DNA of 64,000 nucleotides, taken from the NCBI RefSeq assembly GCF_001708505.1, contig NZ_CP015992.1, positions 558,001 to 622,000 of the forward strand, given 5' to 3'. This DNA comes from Pseudomonas sp. TCU-HL1 (GTDB lineage: Bacteria > Pseudomonadota > Gammaproteobacteria > Pseudomonadales > Pseudomonadaceae). The position numbers and the translations under genes were made by a program. The notes beneath the pieces were generated by a model. It made no database searches. It saw only the letters and a list, made by a program, of their open reading frames with translations, and had not been told where the DNA came from. Of this stretch, positions 27,204 through 36,409 are shown piece by piece (position 1 is the stretch's first letter; each line of letters begins with the position of its first letter).

Positions 27204-29594
27204 ATGATCCGAGCGCTCCTTTCCCTGCTGTTCGCCTGCACGCTGGCTATGCCTGCATTGGCTGCGTTGCCCCCATTGTCTCTGGATGAGGACCAGCAAC
27301 GCTGGCTCGAGGCGCATGCCCAGCTTCGAGTTGGCGCGGTGCTGCAAGCGCCTTACGTGCTGCTCGATCGTCGCTTGCAGCAACTCTCGGGCGCCAACGT
27401 GGAACTGATGAACTGGCTGGCCAAGGCCATGAGGGTCGAGCTGGTCTGGCGCACCTACGACAGCCAGGGTGAGCTGGAACAGGCTTTGCGCGCGGGGCAG
27501 ATCGACCTCGCTCCGGGGCTCGCTCAGACCCCGGCCGGCCTGCGTCTGTGGCTGTTCTCCGATCCCTATATGCGGGTTTCGCAGTTGATCGTGGGGGAGC
27601 GCGAGGGCAGCGCGGCGGTGGATCTGGAACAACTCGACGCCACCTCGCCAGTCGCGCTCCGCGAGCCGAGCGCGGTGGCCGACTACCTGCGCGCGACCTA
27701 TACCAACCTCAACTTGAAGCCCATGACCAATGAGCGCCAGGCGCTCCAGGCATTGCTGGCCGAACAGGTGCGCTTCGCCGTGCTGGACGAGGCCCAGCTC
27801 AGTCGTCTGTCTCGCGAGCAGGAATTCGCCGGGCTGGCAGTGGTGGGCGACATTGGTTTTCCGCAGTTGCTGCGAGTCGCCTCCCGGCGAGACTGGCCCG
27901 AGCTGGCGACGATCGTCGATATCGCCCTGCGCAGCCTGCCCCCCAAGGACCTCGACCAGCTCCACGAACGCTGGCTGCAGGCGAAGTACCCGCGACTGGG
28001 CGAGTCGGCCGGTTTCTGGCAGAACCTGAGCCTGCTGCTGGGCGTGCTGTTGCTCAGTGCCGCAGTCATCATCGTCTGGCTGCGCCGCCAGCGCCGAGCG
28101 CTGGAGCGGCAATTGCTCGACGCCCGCCACGCCATGCAACTGCGCGAGGCGGCCGAGGAAGCCCTGCGCCTCACCCAGTTCTCCATTGACCACAGCACCC
28201 TCGGCATCCTTTGGGTGAACTGGGATAGCCACGTACGCTACGCCAACCGCGCTGCCGAACAGATGCTCGGCTATGCCTCCGGCAGCCTGGCGGACCGGCC
28301 GCTGGTGGATTTCCAGCCGGACCTGAACATGGACCGCTGGCTCAATCTGTGGCGCCGTGCACGCAACAGCGACGAGGGGCCGCTGAGCTTCGAGACCCGT
28401 TGCCTGCGGCCGGACGGCAGCTGGCTGCCGGCGGATGTGTCGCTGAGTTTCCTGCGCTTTGGCTCCTCGGAGTACCTGGTGGTATTCCTCTCCGACGCGA
28501 CCGAGCGCCGCCGCGCCCGCGAGGCTCTGGAAGAAAGCGAGGCCCGCCTCAAGGGCATCGCCTCCAACGTGCCCGGCCTGGTATTTCGTCTGGAACGACC
28601 GAAAGCCGGCGCGCCGTCTGCCTTCGCCTTCATCGGCGAGGGCAGTGAAGGGTTGGTGGGCTACAGCGCCAGCGAGTTGCTGGACTCCGGCCGCGGTATC
28701 CGGGGCCTGGTTCACCCGGACGACCGCGACGGCTACTGGGAAAGCCAGATGCAGGCGCTGGACGCTGATCGGGACTGGCACTGGCAGGGGCGCATCCTCA
28801 CGCGCGATGGCCAGCAGCGCTGGGCCGACATCAAGGCCAGTGCGCGGGTGTTCGAGGATGGCCGCGCGATCTGGGACGGTGTCGTCTGGGACATTACCGA
28901 GAACAAACAGATCGAACTGGAACTGGCCGCGTCCCGCGCCCAACTGCGCGATCTCTCGGCGCACCTGGAAAGCGTGCGCGAGGAAGAGAAGGCGCGCATC
29001 GCGCGCGAAGTCCATGACGAACTCGGCCAGGTGCTCACCGTACTCAAGCTGGAAACGTCCATGTGCGAACTGGCATTCGCCGGGCTCGATGCCGGGTTGC
29101 GCGAACGGCTCGACAGCATGAAGCGCCTGATCGCGCAGCTCTTCCAGCTGGTGCGCGACGTCGCCACCGCCCTGCGCCCGCCGATCCTCGACGCCGGCAT
29201 CGCCTCGGCCATTGAGTGGCAGGCACGGCGCTTTGAGGCCCGCACGCAGATTCCCTGCCTGGTGGAGGTGCCCGAGCAACTGCCGCAGCTGTCCGACGCC
29301 AAGGCTGTGGGCCTGTTCCGCGTGCTGCAGGAAGCGCTGACCAACGTCATGCGCCATGCCGAGGCGCATACTGTGGCGGTTCGCCTCAGCGAGGAAGACG
29401 GCATGCTCTGCCTGCGCATCAGTGATGATGGCCGCGGGTTCGACACCGGCGCCAGGCGCGGGAGCTCATTCGGTCTGGTGGGTATGCGTGAGCGTGTGCT
29501 CATGCTGGGTGGTAGCCTGCAGATCGACAGTCAGCCCGGAGAGGGCACCACCCTTTGTGTGCATGTGGCATTGGATAAGGAGAAAGCAGCGTGA
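27204..29594 (+). CDS. agtS: Hybrid-input sensor histidine kinase, AgtS-like
   Basis: It is 796 residues from the ATG at 27204. Signal peptide MIRALLSLLFACTLAMPALAA is followed by a periplasmic solute-binding (SBP_bac_3) domain (about 30-265), a membrane segment (LSLLLGVLLLSAAVIIVWL) and two PAS/PAC modules. The HisKA_3 dimerisation motif has the phospho-His in AREVHDELGQVLTVL, and the HATPase includes LTNVMRHAEAH and SDDGRGFD. It overlaps the response-regulator gene by 4 nt. In P. aeruginosa the gene at this place (PA0600) controls aminovalerate/GABA uptake; the same role is inferred here. Confidence 0.85.
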   Translation: MIRALLSLLFACTLAMPALAALPPLSLDEDQQRWLEAHAQLRVGAVLQAPYVLLDRRLQQLSGANVELMNWLAKAMRVELVWRTYDSQGELEQALRAGQIDLAPGLAQTPAGLRLWLFSDPYMRVSQLIVGEREGSAAVDLEQLDATSPVALREPSAVADYLRATYTNLNLKPMTNERQALQALLAEQVRFAVLDEAQLSRLSREQEFAGLAVVGDIGFPQLLRVASRRDWPELATIVDIALRSLPPKDLDQLHERWLQAKYPRLGESAGFWQNLSLLLGVLLLSAAVIIVWLRRQRRALERQLLDARHAMQLREAAEEALRLTQFSIDHSTLGILWVNWDSHVRYANRAAEQMLGYASGSLADRPLVDFQPDLNMDRWLNLWRRARNSDEGPLSFETRCLRPDGSWLPADVSLSFLRFGSSEYLVVFLSDATERRRAREALEESEARLKGIASNVPGLVFRLERPKAGAPSAFAFIGEGSEGLVGYSASELLDSGRGIRGLVHPDDRDGYWESQMQALDADRDWHWQGRILTRDGQQRWADIKASARVFEDGRAIWDGVVWDITENKQIELELAASRAQLRDLSAHLESVREEEKARIAREVHDELGQVLTVLKLETSMCELAFAGLDAGLRERLDSMKRLIAQLFQLVRDVATALRPPILDAGIASAIEWQARRFEARTQIPCLVEVPEQLPQLSDAKAVGLFRVLQEALTNVMRHAEAHTVAVRLSEEDGMLCLRISDDGRGFDTGARRGSSFGLVGMRERVLMLGGSLQIDSQPGEGTTLCVHVALDKEKAA

Positions 29595-30220
29595 TCCGAG
29601 TACTGGTCGCCGAAGACCACACCATCGTCCGCGAGGGCATCAAGCAGCTCATCGGGTTGGCCAAGGACTTATGTGTGGCGGGCGAGGCCAGCAATGGCGA
29701 GCAGCTGCTGGAAACCCTGCGCCAGACGCCCTGTGAAGTGGTGTTGCTGGATATCTCCATGCCTGGCGTCAATGGCCTGGAGGCCATCCCGCGTATCCGC
29801 GCCCTGACCAACCCGCCGGCGGTGCTGGTGCTGTCCATGCACGATGAAGCGCAGATGGCGGCGCGGGCGCTGAAGATCGGCGCGGCCGGCTACGCCACCA
29901 AGGACAGCGACCCGGCCCTGCTGCTCACCGCCATTCGCAAGGTGGCTGCGGGCGGCCGCTATATCGACCCGGAGCTGGCGGACCGCATGGTCTTCGAGGT
30001 CGGCCTGACCGATGCTCGACCGGCTCACACGCTGCTTTCGGAGCGGGAGTTCTCGGTGTTCGAGCGCCTGGTGCGGGGCGAAGGGGTGAACGAAATCGCC
30101 CAGCAACTCGCCGTCAGCAGCAAGACGGTGAGTACCCACAAGGCGCGGCTGATGCAAAAGCTCGGGTTGCATTCGGTGGCGGACCTCGTGAAGTACGCCG
30201 TGGAACACAAGCTGCTGTGA
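29591..30220 (+). CDS. agtR: LuxR/NarL-type response regulator, AgtR-like
   Basis: It is 209 residues. The receiver domain carries phospho-acceptor D54 (VVLLDISMPGVNG), with acidic partners E8 and D9 and a Lys near 105 (ATKDSD). The C-terminal LuxR helix-turn-helix reads GVNEIAQQLAVSSKTVSTHKARLMQKL. It pairs with the overlapping sensor gene. A perfect 9-bp inverted repeat lies 22 nt after its stop, just upstream of the ABC operon, and is the obvious candidate binding site. Confidence 0.9.
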   Translation: MIRVLVAEDHTIVREGIKQLIGLAKDLCVAGEASNGEQLLETLRQTPCEVVLLDISMPGVNGLEAIPRIRALTNPPAVLVLSMHDEAQMAARALKIGAAGYATKDSDPALLLTAIRKVAAGGRYIDPELADRMVFEVGLTDARPAHTLLSEREFSVFERLVRGEGVNEIAQQLAVSSKTVSTHKARLMQKLGLHSVADLVKYAVEHKLL

Positions 30221-30242
30221 ATGTCTGACAATTGCGATCTGG

Positions 30243-30264
30243 TTTGTAGGGCGATCCCTACAAA
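30243..30264. promoter_or_regulatory. Palindromic operator upstream of the agt ABC operon
   Basis: TTTGTAGGG and CCCTACAAA form a perfect 9-bp inverted repeat with a 4-nt spacer, 107 nt before the ATP-binding gene start. NarL/LuxR-type regulators bind such dyads. No U-tract follows, so it is not a terminator. Binding by the adjacent regulator is inferred. Confidence 0.6.
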
Positions 30265-30370
30265 GAATCCTCTCTAAGCCTTATAGCAATCTCTCATACC
30301 GCCCGATTTGCGTGGGCTGCCGCCTTCTCTAGGCTTTCACTACGGCAGACACAAAAACAAAGGTGCGGTT

Positions 30371-31480
30371 ATGGCCGAGACACAAGGCAGCGACATCCTG
30401 GTCAGCTTTCGCGGCGTGCAGAAAAGCTACGACGGCGAGACCCTGATCGTCAAAGACCTCAACCTGGATATTCGCAAAGGCGAATTCCTCACCCTGCTCG
30501 GGCCGTCCGGCTCCGGCAAGACCACCAGCCTGATGATGCTCGCCGGGTTCGAAACCCCCACCAGCGGCGAAATACTCCTGGGCGGTCGCTCCATCAATAA
30601 CGTGCCCCCGCACAAGCGCGACATCGGCATGGTGTTCCAGAACTATGCGTTGTTCCCGCACATGACGGTGGCCGAGAACCTGGCCTTCCCGCTCTCGGTG
30701 CGCGGCATGAGCAAGACCGACGCCAGCGAGCGGGTCAAACGCGCACTGTCCATGGTCCAGCTGGACGCCTTCCGCAATCGCTACCCCGGCCAACTTTCCG
30801 GCGGCCAGCAGCAGCGCGTCGCCCTGGCCCGGGCCCTGGTGTTCGAGCCCCAGTTGGTGCTGATGGACGAACCCCTCGGTGCGCTGGACAAGCAGCTGCG
30901 CGAGCACATGCAGATGGAGATCAAGCACATCCATCAGCGCCTGGGCGTCACTGTGGTCTACGTGACCCACGACCAGGGCGAGGCACTGACCATGTCCGAT
31001 CGCGTGGCGGTGTTCCATCAGGGCGAGATCCAGCAGATCGCCCCGCCGCGCGAGCTGTATGAACTGCCGAAGAACACCTTCGTGGCGAACTTCATCGGTG
31101 AGAACAATCGCTTGAACGGCCAGCTGGAAAGCCGCGACGGCGAGCGCTGTGTCGTGCGCCTGGGCCGTGGTGAGAAAGTCGAGGCTCTGGCGATCAATGT
31201 CGGCCAGCCGGGCGAACCGGTGACCCTGTCGATCCGCCCCGAACGCGTGCGCATCAACGGCCACAGTGAGAGCTGCGTGAACCGCTTCTCCGGGCGCGTC
31301 GCCGAGTTCATTTACCTGGGCGACCACGTGCGTATCCGCATGGAGGTCTGCGGCAAGCCCGACTTCTTCGTCAAGCAACCTATTGCTGAGCTCGACCCCG
31401 CACTGGCGGTAGGCGATGTGGTGCCGCTCGGCTGGCAAGTGGAGCACGTCCGCGCACTGGACCCGCTACTGGCGGAATGA
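30371..31480 (+). CDS. agtA: ABC transporter ATP-binding protein (polyamine/aminovalerate type)
   Basis: It is a PotA-like importer ATPase of 369 residues from the ATG at 30371. Walker A GPSGSGKTT is at 44-52, the signature LSGGQ at 142-146, and Walker B VLMDEPLGALD follows. The C-terminal TOBE-type domain is seen around VTLSIRPERVRINGH. It is the first gene of a four-gene operon (ATPase, binding protein, two permeases). In P. aeruginosa the agtABCD operon at this place imports 5-aminovalerate and GABA. The symbol is assigned by order and should be treated as provisional. Confidence 0.9.
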   Translation: MAETQGSDILVSFRGVQKSYDGETLIVKDLNLDIRKGEFLTLLGPSGSGKTTSLMMLAGFETPTSGEILLGGRSINNVPPHKRDIGMVFQNYALFPHMTVAENLAFPLSVRGMSKTDASERVKRALSMVQLDAFRNRYPGQLSGGQQQRVALARALVFEPQLVLMDEPLGALDKQLREHMQMEIKHIHQRLGVTVVYVTHDQGEALTMSDRVAVFHQGEIQQIAPPRELYELPKNTFVANFIGENNRLNGQLESRDGERCVVRLGRGEKVEALAINVGQPGEPVTLSIRPERVRINGHSESCVNRFSGRVAEFIYLGDHVRIRMEVCGKPDFFVKQPIAELDPALAVGDVVPLGWQVEHVRALDPLLAE

Positions 31481-31529
31481 CGCGACGGCGCCAAGGCATT
31501 AGCAACCCTGCACTGTGGAGAAAATAACA

Positions 31530-32561
31530 ATGTCGAAATCCCTGAAACTCACCGCCATCGCCCTCGGGTTGGCCTGCGCCGCCCAGGCAATGGCCGCCGA
31601 CCTGACCGTGGTGTCCTTTGGTGGTGCCAACAAGAATGCGCAGGTCAAGGCGTTCTACGAGCCCTACCAGCAGAGCACCGGCAACAAGATCATCGCCGGC
31701 GAGTACAACGGCGAAATGGCCAAGGTGAAGGCCATGGTCGACACCAACAGCGTTTCCTGGAACTTGGTGGAAGTGGAGTCGCCCGAGCTGGCCCGCGGTT
31801 GTGACGAAGGCCTGTTCGAGGAGCTCGACGCCGCCCAGTTCGGCAAGTCCGAAGACTACGTACCAGGCGCCATCCAGCCTTGCGGCGTCGGCTTCTTCGT
31901 ATGGTCCACCGTGCTGGCCTACAACGCTGACAAACTGAAATCCGCCCCCACCAGCTGGGCCGATTTCTGGGACGTGAAGAAATTCCCGGGCAAACGCGGC
32001 CTGCGTAAAGGCGCCAAGTACACCCTGGAGTTCGCCCTGATGGCCGATGGCGTTGCTCCGAAGGACGTCTACAGCGTGCTGGCCACCAAGGAAGGCCAGG
32101 ACCGCGCCTTCAAGAAGCTCGACGAAATCAAGCCGAGCATCCAGTGGTGGGAAGCCGGCGCCCAGCCGCCGCAGTTCCTCGCCTCCGGTGACGTGGTCAT
32201 GAGCTCCGCCTACAACGGCCGCATCGCTGCCGTGCAGAAGGAAAGCAACCTGAAGGTCGTGTGGAACGGCGGCATCTACGACTTCGACTCCTGGGCCATT
32301 CCGAAGGGTGCCAAGGATGCTGACAAGGCCAAGGAATTCATCGCCTTCTCGGTCAAGCCCGAGCAGCAGAAGATCTACTCCGAGAACATCGCCTACGGTC
32401 CGGCCAACACCCAGGCGGTGCCGTTGCTGGACAAAGGCCTGCTGAAGGACATGCCGACCACGCCGGAGAACATCAAGGACCAGGTCGCCATGGACGTCAC
32501 CTTCTGGGCTGACTACGGCGAGCAGCTGGAGCAGCGCTTCAACTCCTGGGCGGCCAAGTAA
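31530..32561 (+). CDS. agtB: Extracellular solute-binding protein of the agt-type importer
   Basis: It is 343 residues from the ATG at 31530, preceded by GGAG at a good distance. An upstream GTG at 31515 lacks support. The signal peptide is MSKSLKLTAIALGLACAAQAMAA. The mature protein resembles PotD/Fe3+-type class D/F binding proteins (LTVVSFGGANKNAQVKAFYEPY; VMSSAYNGRIAAVQKE). It delivers the ligand to the two permeases downstream. Confidence 0.9.
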   Translation: MSKSLKLTAIALGLACAAQAMAADLTVVSFGGANKNAQVKAFYEPYQQSTGNKIIAGEYNGEMAKVKAMVDTNSVSWNLVEVESPELARGCDEGLFEELDAAQFGKSEDYVPGAIQPCGVGFFVWSTVLAYNADKLKSAPTSWADFWDVKKFPGKRGLRKGAKYTLEFALMADGVAPKDVYSVLATKEGQDRAFKKLDEIKPSIQWWEAGAQPPQFLASGDVVMSSAYNGRIAAVQKESNLKVVWNGGIYDFDSWAIPKGAKDADKAKEFIAFSVKPEQQKIYSENIAYGPANTQAVPLLDKGLLKDMPTTPENIKDQVAMDVTFWADYGEQLEQRFNSWAAK

Positions 32562-32575
32562 GGACGCCTGCTATT

Positions 32576-32613
32576 CCCCTCTCCCTGCGGGAGAGGGGCT
32601 GGGGGTGAGGGGG
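32576..32613. repeat. GC-rich intergenic repeat with stem CCCCTCTCCC / GGGAGAGGGG
   Basis: The 10-bp stem starts 15 nt after the binding-protein stop and is followed by CTGGGGGTGAGGGGG. It matches a dispersed intergenic repeat common in Pseudomonas genomes. It may stabilise the upstream message, giving more binding protein than permease. Confidence 0.6.
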
Positions 32614-32673
32614 ATGCTTCCTCACCCTGGCCTTAGGGCCTGAAAGTCCAACCCTGTTCCAACGGAGTTCGCC

Positions 32674-33921
32674 ATGGCCACTGCAGTGCCCCTGAACGAG
32701 GTCGCCGGCCCCAGCCTCAAGCAGCGCCTCGCCCGAGCCGAGCGGATGAACCGCCTGAAATCCCAGGCGCTGATCCTGCCGCTGCTGATTTTTCTTCTGC
32801 TGACCTTCCTGGTGCCCATTGGCGCGCTGCTCTACAAGAGCGTGAACAACCCGGAAGTGGTCGGCTCCATGCCGCGCACCGTCGACGCCATATCCAGTTG
32901 GGATGGCAAGGCGCTGCCCGGCGAGCCCGTGTATAAGGCGCTGGCCGAAGACCTCGCCGAGGCGCGCAAGAACCAGACCATCGGCGACCTCTCCAAGCGC
33001 CTGAACATGGAACTGGCCGGCTACCGCAGCCTGATGGCCAAGACCGCCCGTGCCCTGCCGTTCAAGACCGAGCCCGCTTCCTACAAGGACGCGCTGGAAA
33101 GCATGGACGAGCGCTGGGGTGACCCCGCGTACTGGCAGGCGATCCGCCGCAACGCCAGCCATCTGACGCCCTATTACCTGCTCGCGTCGCTCGACCATCG
33201 CATCGATGATCTGGGCGAGCTTGCGCCGGCCACGCCGGACCAGGCCATCTACTTGGACATCTTCGCCCGCACCTTCTGGATGGGGGCGGTGATCACGGCA
33301 ATCTGCCTGCTGCTGGCCTATCCGCTGGCCTACCTGCTGGCCAACCTGCCGACGCGTCAGAGCAACCTGCTGATGATCCTGGTGTTGCTGCCGTTCTGGA
33401 CCTCGATTCTGGTGCGCGTTGCAGCCTGGATCGTATTGCTGCAGTCCGGAGGCTTGATCAACGGGGCGTTGATCAAACTCGGTCTGATCGACCAGCCGCT
33501 GCAACTGGTGTTCAACCGCACCGGTGTGTACATCGCCATGGTGCACATCATGCTGCCGTTCATGATCCTGCCGATCTACAGCGTGATGAAGGGCATCTCG
33601 CCCAGCTACATGCGCGCGGCGATCTCCCTCGGCTGCCACCCGTTTTCCAGCTTCTGGAAGGTCTACTTCCCGCAGACCGTGGCCGGTGTCGGTGCCGGGT
33701 GCCTGCTGGTGTTCATCCTGTCCATCGGCTACTACATCACCCCGGCCTTGCTGGGCAGCCCGAACGACCAGATGGTCAGCTACTTCGTCGCCTTCTTCAC
33801 CAACACCACCATCAACTGGGGCATGGCCACGGCGCTGGGCGGCATGCTGCTGTTCGCCACCCTGGTGCTCTACGTGGTTTACACCTGGCTGGTGGGCGCT
33901 GGCCGCCTGCGTCTTGGTTGA
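32674..33921 (+). CDS. agtC: ABC transporter permease (PotB-like), first
   Basis: It is 415 residues, longer than typical PotB because of a periplasmic insertion of about 130 residues between membrane helix 1 (LILPLLIFLLLTFLVPIGALL) and helix 2 (GAVITAICLLLAYPLAYLLA). It contains the EAA-type loop for ATPase contact (YMRAAISLGCHPFSSFWKVYFP). It lies in the agt-type operon after the binding protein. Confidence 0.9.
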   Translation: MATAVPLNEVAGPSLKQRLARAERMNRLKSQALILPLLIFLLLTFLVPIGALLYKSVNNPEVVGSMPRTVDAISSWDGKALPGEPVYKALAEDLAEARKNQTIGDLSKRLNMELAGYRSLMAKTARALPFKTEPASYKDALESMDERWGDPAYWQAIRRNASHLTPYYLLASLDHRIDDLGELAPATPDQAIYLDIFARTFWMGAVITAICLLLAYPLAYLLANLPTRQSNLLMILVLLPFWTSILVRVAAWIVLLQSGGLINGALIKLGLIDQPLQLVFNRTGVYIAMVHIMLPFMILPIYSVMKGISPSYMRAAISLGCHPFSSFWKVYFPQTVAGVGAGCLLVFILSIGYYITPALLGSPNDQMVSYFVAFFTNTTINWGMATALGGMLLFATLVLYVVYTWLVGAGRLRLG

Positions 33922-33933
33922 GGAGAACAAGAA

Positions 33934-34761
33934 ATGCTGAGTCCCTACATGTCTCCGGTCGAGCGCCTGTGGTTCTATACCCTGCGCGGCCTTTGCGGCC
34001 TGGTGCTGCTGTTCCTGATCCTGCCGGTGCTGGTGATCATCCCGCTGTCCTTCAACTCCGGCACCTTCCTGGTTTATCCGCTGCAGGGCTTCTCCCTGCG
34101 CTGGTACGCCGATTTCTTCCAGTCGGCTGAATGGATGCGCTCGTTGACCAACAGCATGATCGTCGCCCCGGCGGCCACTGTGCTGGCGATGGTCTTCGGC
34201 ACCCTGGCGTCCATCGGGCTGACTCGCGGCGAGTTCCGTGGCAAGGCCCTGGTGATGAGCCTGCTGATTTCACCGATGGTGGTACCGGTGGTGATCATCG
34301 GCGTGGCCAGCTACCTGTTCTTCGCCCCGCTGGGCCTGGGTAACAGCTACCTGTCGCTGATCCTGGTGCATGCGGTGCTGGGCGTGCCCTTCGTGATCAT
34401 CACGGTGTCGGCCACCCTGCAAGGCTTCAACTACAACCTGGTGCGTGCCGCCGCCAGCCTGGGCGCGCCGCCGCTGACGGCCTTCTTCAAGGTGACCCTG
34501 CCGCTGATCGCGCCGGGGGTGATCTCGGGAGCGCTGTTCGCTTTCGCCACCTCCTTCGACGAAGTGGTGGTGACCCTGTTCCTCGCCGGCCCCGAGCAAG
34601 CCACCCTGCCGCGCCAGATGTTCAGCGGCATTCGCGAGAACCTCAGCCCCACCATCGCCGCTGCCGCGACCTTGCTGATCGGCTTCTCGGTGGTCCTGCT
34701 GCTGGTGCTGGAGTGGCTGCGCGGCCGCAGCGAGCGCATGCGCACCTCGATGCCGGAGTAA
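33934..34761 (+). CDS. agtD: ABC transporter permease (PotC-like), second
   Basis: It is 275 residues with about six membrane helices and the EAA loop (NLVRAAASLGAPPLTAFFKVTLP). It starts 12 nt after the first permease stop with a GAGGAG-like ribosome site. It forms the inner-membrane heterodimer with the first permease, and a terminator follows it. Confidence 0.9.
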   Translation: MLSPYMSPVERLWFYTLRGLCGLVLLFLILPVLVIIPLSFNSGTFLVYPLQGFSLRWYADFFQSAEWMRSLTNSMIVAPAATVLAMVFGTLASIGLTRGEFRGKALVMSLLISPMVVPVVIIGVASYLFFAPLGLGNSYLSLILVHAVLGVPFVIITVSATLQGFNYNLVRAAASLGAPPLTAFFKVTLPLIAPGVISGALFAFATSFDEVVVTLFLAGPEQATLPRQMFSGIRENLSPTIAAAATLLIGFSVVLLLVLEWLRGRSERMRTSMPE

Positions 34762-34776
34762 CCTCTCCAACCTTCA

Positions 34777-34811
34777 CCTGCCCGCGTCCCCGTCGCGGGC
34801 AGGTTCTTTTC
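34777..34811 (+). terminator. Terminator of the agt-type operon
   Basis: A perfect 10-bp stem (CCTGCCCGCG / CGCGGGCAGG, 7-nt loop) is followed by TTCTTTT. It ends the ATPase-binding protein-permease operon and separates it from rpe. Confidence 0.9.
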
Positions 34812-34899
34812 CGCCTCGCCTCAGTCATCGGTCGAATCCCCGCGCGGCACCCATCCCGGCTACAATTCGCGCCACCGTGATTCTGCCCTGAGGTCAGCC

Positions 34900-35568
34900 A
34901 TGCAGCCTTTCGCCATCGCACCGTCGATTCTTTCCGCCGATTTCGCCCGCCTGGGGGAGGAAGTGGAGAACGTTCTCGCCGCCGGCGCCGACATCGTTCA
35001 CTTCGACGTGATGGACAACCACTACGTGCCCAATCTGACCATCGGCCCGATGGTCTGCTCGGCGCTGCGCAAGTACGGCATTACCGCGCCGATCGACGCG
35101 CACCTGATGGTCAAACCGGTGGATCGCATCATCGGCGACTTCATCGAGGCCGGCGCCACCTACGTCACCTTCCACCCGGAAGCCTCCGAGCACATCGACC
35201 GCTCCCTGCAGCTGATCCGCGACGGCGGCGCCAAGGCCGGCCTGGTGTTCAACCCGGCCACCCCGCTGGACGTGCTGAAGTATGTAATGGACAAGGTCGA
35301 CATGATCCTCCTGATGAGCGTCAACCCCGGCTTCGGCGGGCAGAAGTTCATCCCCGGCACCCTCGACAAGCTGCGTGAAGCGCGCGCCCTGATCGATGGC
35401 TCCGGCCGCGATATTCGCCTGGAGATCGACGGCGGCGTCAATGTGAAGAACATCCGCGAGATCGCGGCGGCGGGCGCCGACACCTTCGTTGCCGGCTCGG
35501 CCATCTTCAACACGCCGGACTACGCTGAAGTCATCGCCGCCATGCGCGCCGAGCTGGCCCAGGTCTGA
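34900..35568 (+). CDS. rpe: Ribulose-phosphate 3-epimerase
   Basis: Rpe interconverts ribulose 5-phosphate and xylulose 5-phosphate. It is 222 residues, a TIM barrel with IAPSILSADFARLGEE at the N-terminus, the metal-ligand HFDVMDNHYVPNLT, and MSVNPGFGGQKFIPGTLDKL. It is one nucleotide from the gph start; rpe-gph-trpE is the usual order. Confidence 0.97.
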   Translation: MQPFAIAPSILSADFARLGEEVENVLAAGADIVHFDVMDNHYVPNLTIGPMVCSALRKYGITAPIDAHLMVKPVDRIIGDFIEAGATYVTFHPEASEHIDRSLQLIRDGGAKAGLVFNPATPLDVLKYVMDKVDMILLMSVNPGFGGQKFIPGTLDKLREARALIDGSGRDIRLEIDGGVNVKNIREIAAAGADTFVAGSAIFNTPDYAEVIAAMRAELAQV

Positions 35569-35569
35569 T

Positions 35570-36409
35570 ATGGGCACCTTGCACCGGCTGTTCGACGGGC
35601 GCCTGCCACGCCTGGTGATGTTCGACCTGGACGGCACCCTGGTGGATTCGGTGCCGGACCTGGCGGCCGCCGTCGACCAGATGCTGGTCGCCCTGGGCCG
35701 CCCGGCCGCGGGTGTGGAACAGGTCCGCGAATGGGTTGGCAACGGTGCCCGGGTGCTGGTGCGCCGCGCCCTGGCTGGCGACCTCGACCATTCAGCTGTC
35801 CATGAAAGCGACGCCGAACAAGGCCTGGAGCTGTTCATGCAGGCCTATGCCGAGAGCCATGTGCTGACCACCGTCTATCCGGGCGTGGCGGAAACCCTCA
35901 AGTGGCTGAAGAAGAAAGGCGTTGAACTGGCGCTGATCACCAACAAGCCCGAGCGCTTCGTCGCCCCCTTGCTGGACGAGATGAAGCTGGGCCGCTACTT
36001 CCCGCTGATCATCGCCGGCGACACCCTGCCACAGCAGAAGCCCGACCCGGCAGCACTGCTCCATGTGATGCACATGACCGGGGTCAGCCGCACCGAGGCA
36101 CTGTTCGTCGGCGACTCGCGCAATGACGTCCTGGCCGCCAAGGCCGCCGGGGTGAAATGCGTGGCCCTGAGCTACGGTTACAACCACGGTCGGCCCATCG
36201 CCGAAGAGCAGCCCGCCCTGGTGGTGGATGACCTGCGTGAGCTGCTCCCGGGCGGTTGCGCCGCCCACGGTGCTGCGCTAATGTCGCCGGACTCCTCCGA
36301 CAATCCGCCTCAACGAGACAGAAACGTGGTAGTTCCCTGCAAGCATTGGCTCGAACGAGCCGGAATGAAGATCATCAAGGCCGTGGCCCGTTGGCGCTGG
36401 CGCGCCTAA
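35570..36409 (+). CDS. gph: Phosphoglycolate phosphatase Gph
   Basis: This HAD-family phosphatase removes 2-phosphoglycolate made during DNA end repair. It is 279 residues from the ATG at 35570. The nucleophile motif is MFDLDGTLVDS, with ITNKPERFVAPLL and FVGDSRNDVLAAKAAG for the later HAD motifs. The C-terminal tail from about residue 235 is not HAD-like and runs in frame into the trp leader peptide (MKIIKAVARWRWRA), so gph and the leader share a stop codon. Confidence 0.93.
   Translation: MGTLHRLFDGRLPRLVMFDLDGTLVDSVPDLAAAVDQMLVALGRPAAGVEQVREWVGNGARVLVRRALAGDLDHSAVHESDAEQGLELFMQAYAESHVLTTVYPGVAETLKWLKKKGVELALITNKPERFVAPLLDEMKLGRYFPLIIAGDTLPQQKPDPAALLHVMHMTGVSRTEALFVGDSRNDVLAAKAAGVKCVALSYGYNHGRPIAEEQPALVVDDLRELLPGGCAAHGAALMSPDSSDNPPQRDRNVVVPCKHWLERAGMKIIKAVARWRWRA
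36365..36409 (+). CDS. trpL: Candidate trp leader peptide (TrpL) inside the 3' end of gph
   Basis: The ATG at 36365 opens a 14-residue peptide, MKIIKAVARWRWRA, with Trp codons at 36392 and 36398. It ends 90 nt before the trpE start. Attenuation of trpE by a leader peptide has been described in P. putida. The peptide is in frame with gph, so Trp-sensitive stalling could happen either on gph translation or on independent initiation at the internal ATG. No clear Shine-Dalgarno was seen for the latter. Confidence 0.6.
   Translation: MKIIKAVARWRWRA

Noticed and set aside
27126..29369. 747-codon minus-strand frame opposite the sensor kinase gene
   Set aside because: It is a codon-bias shadow; the plus strand has signal peptide, PAS, HisKA_3 and HATPase motifs.
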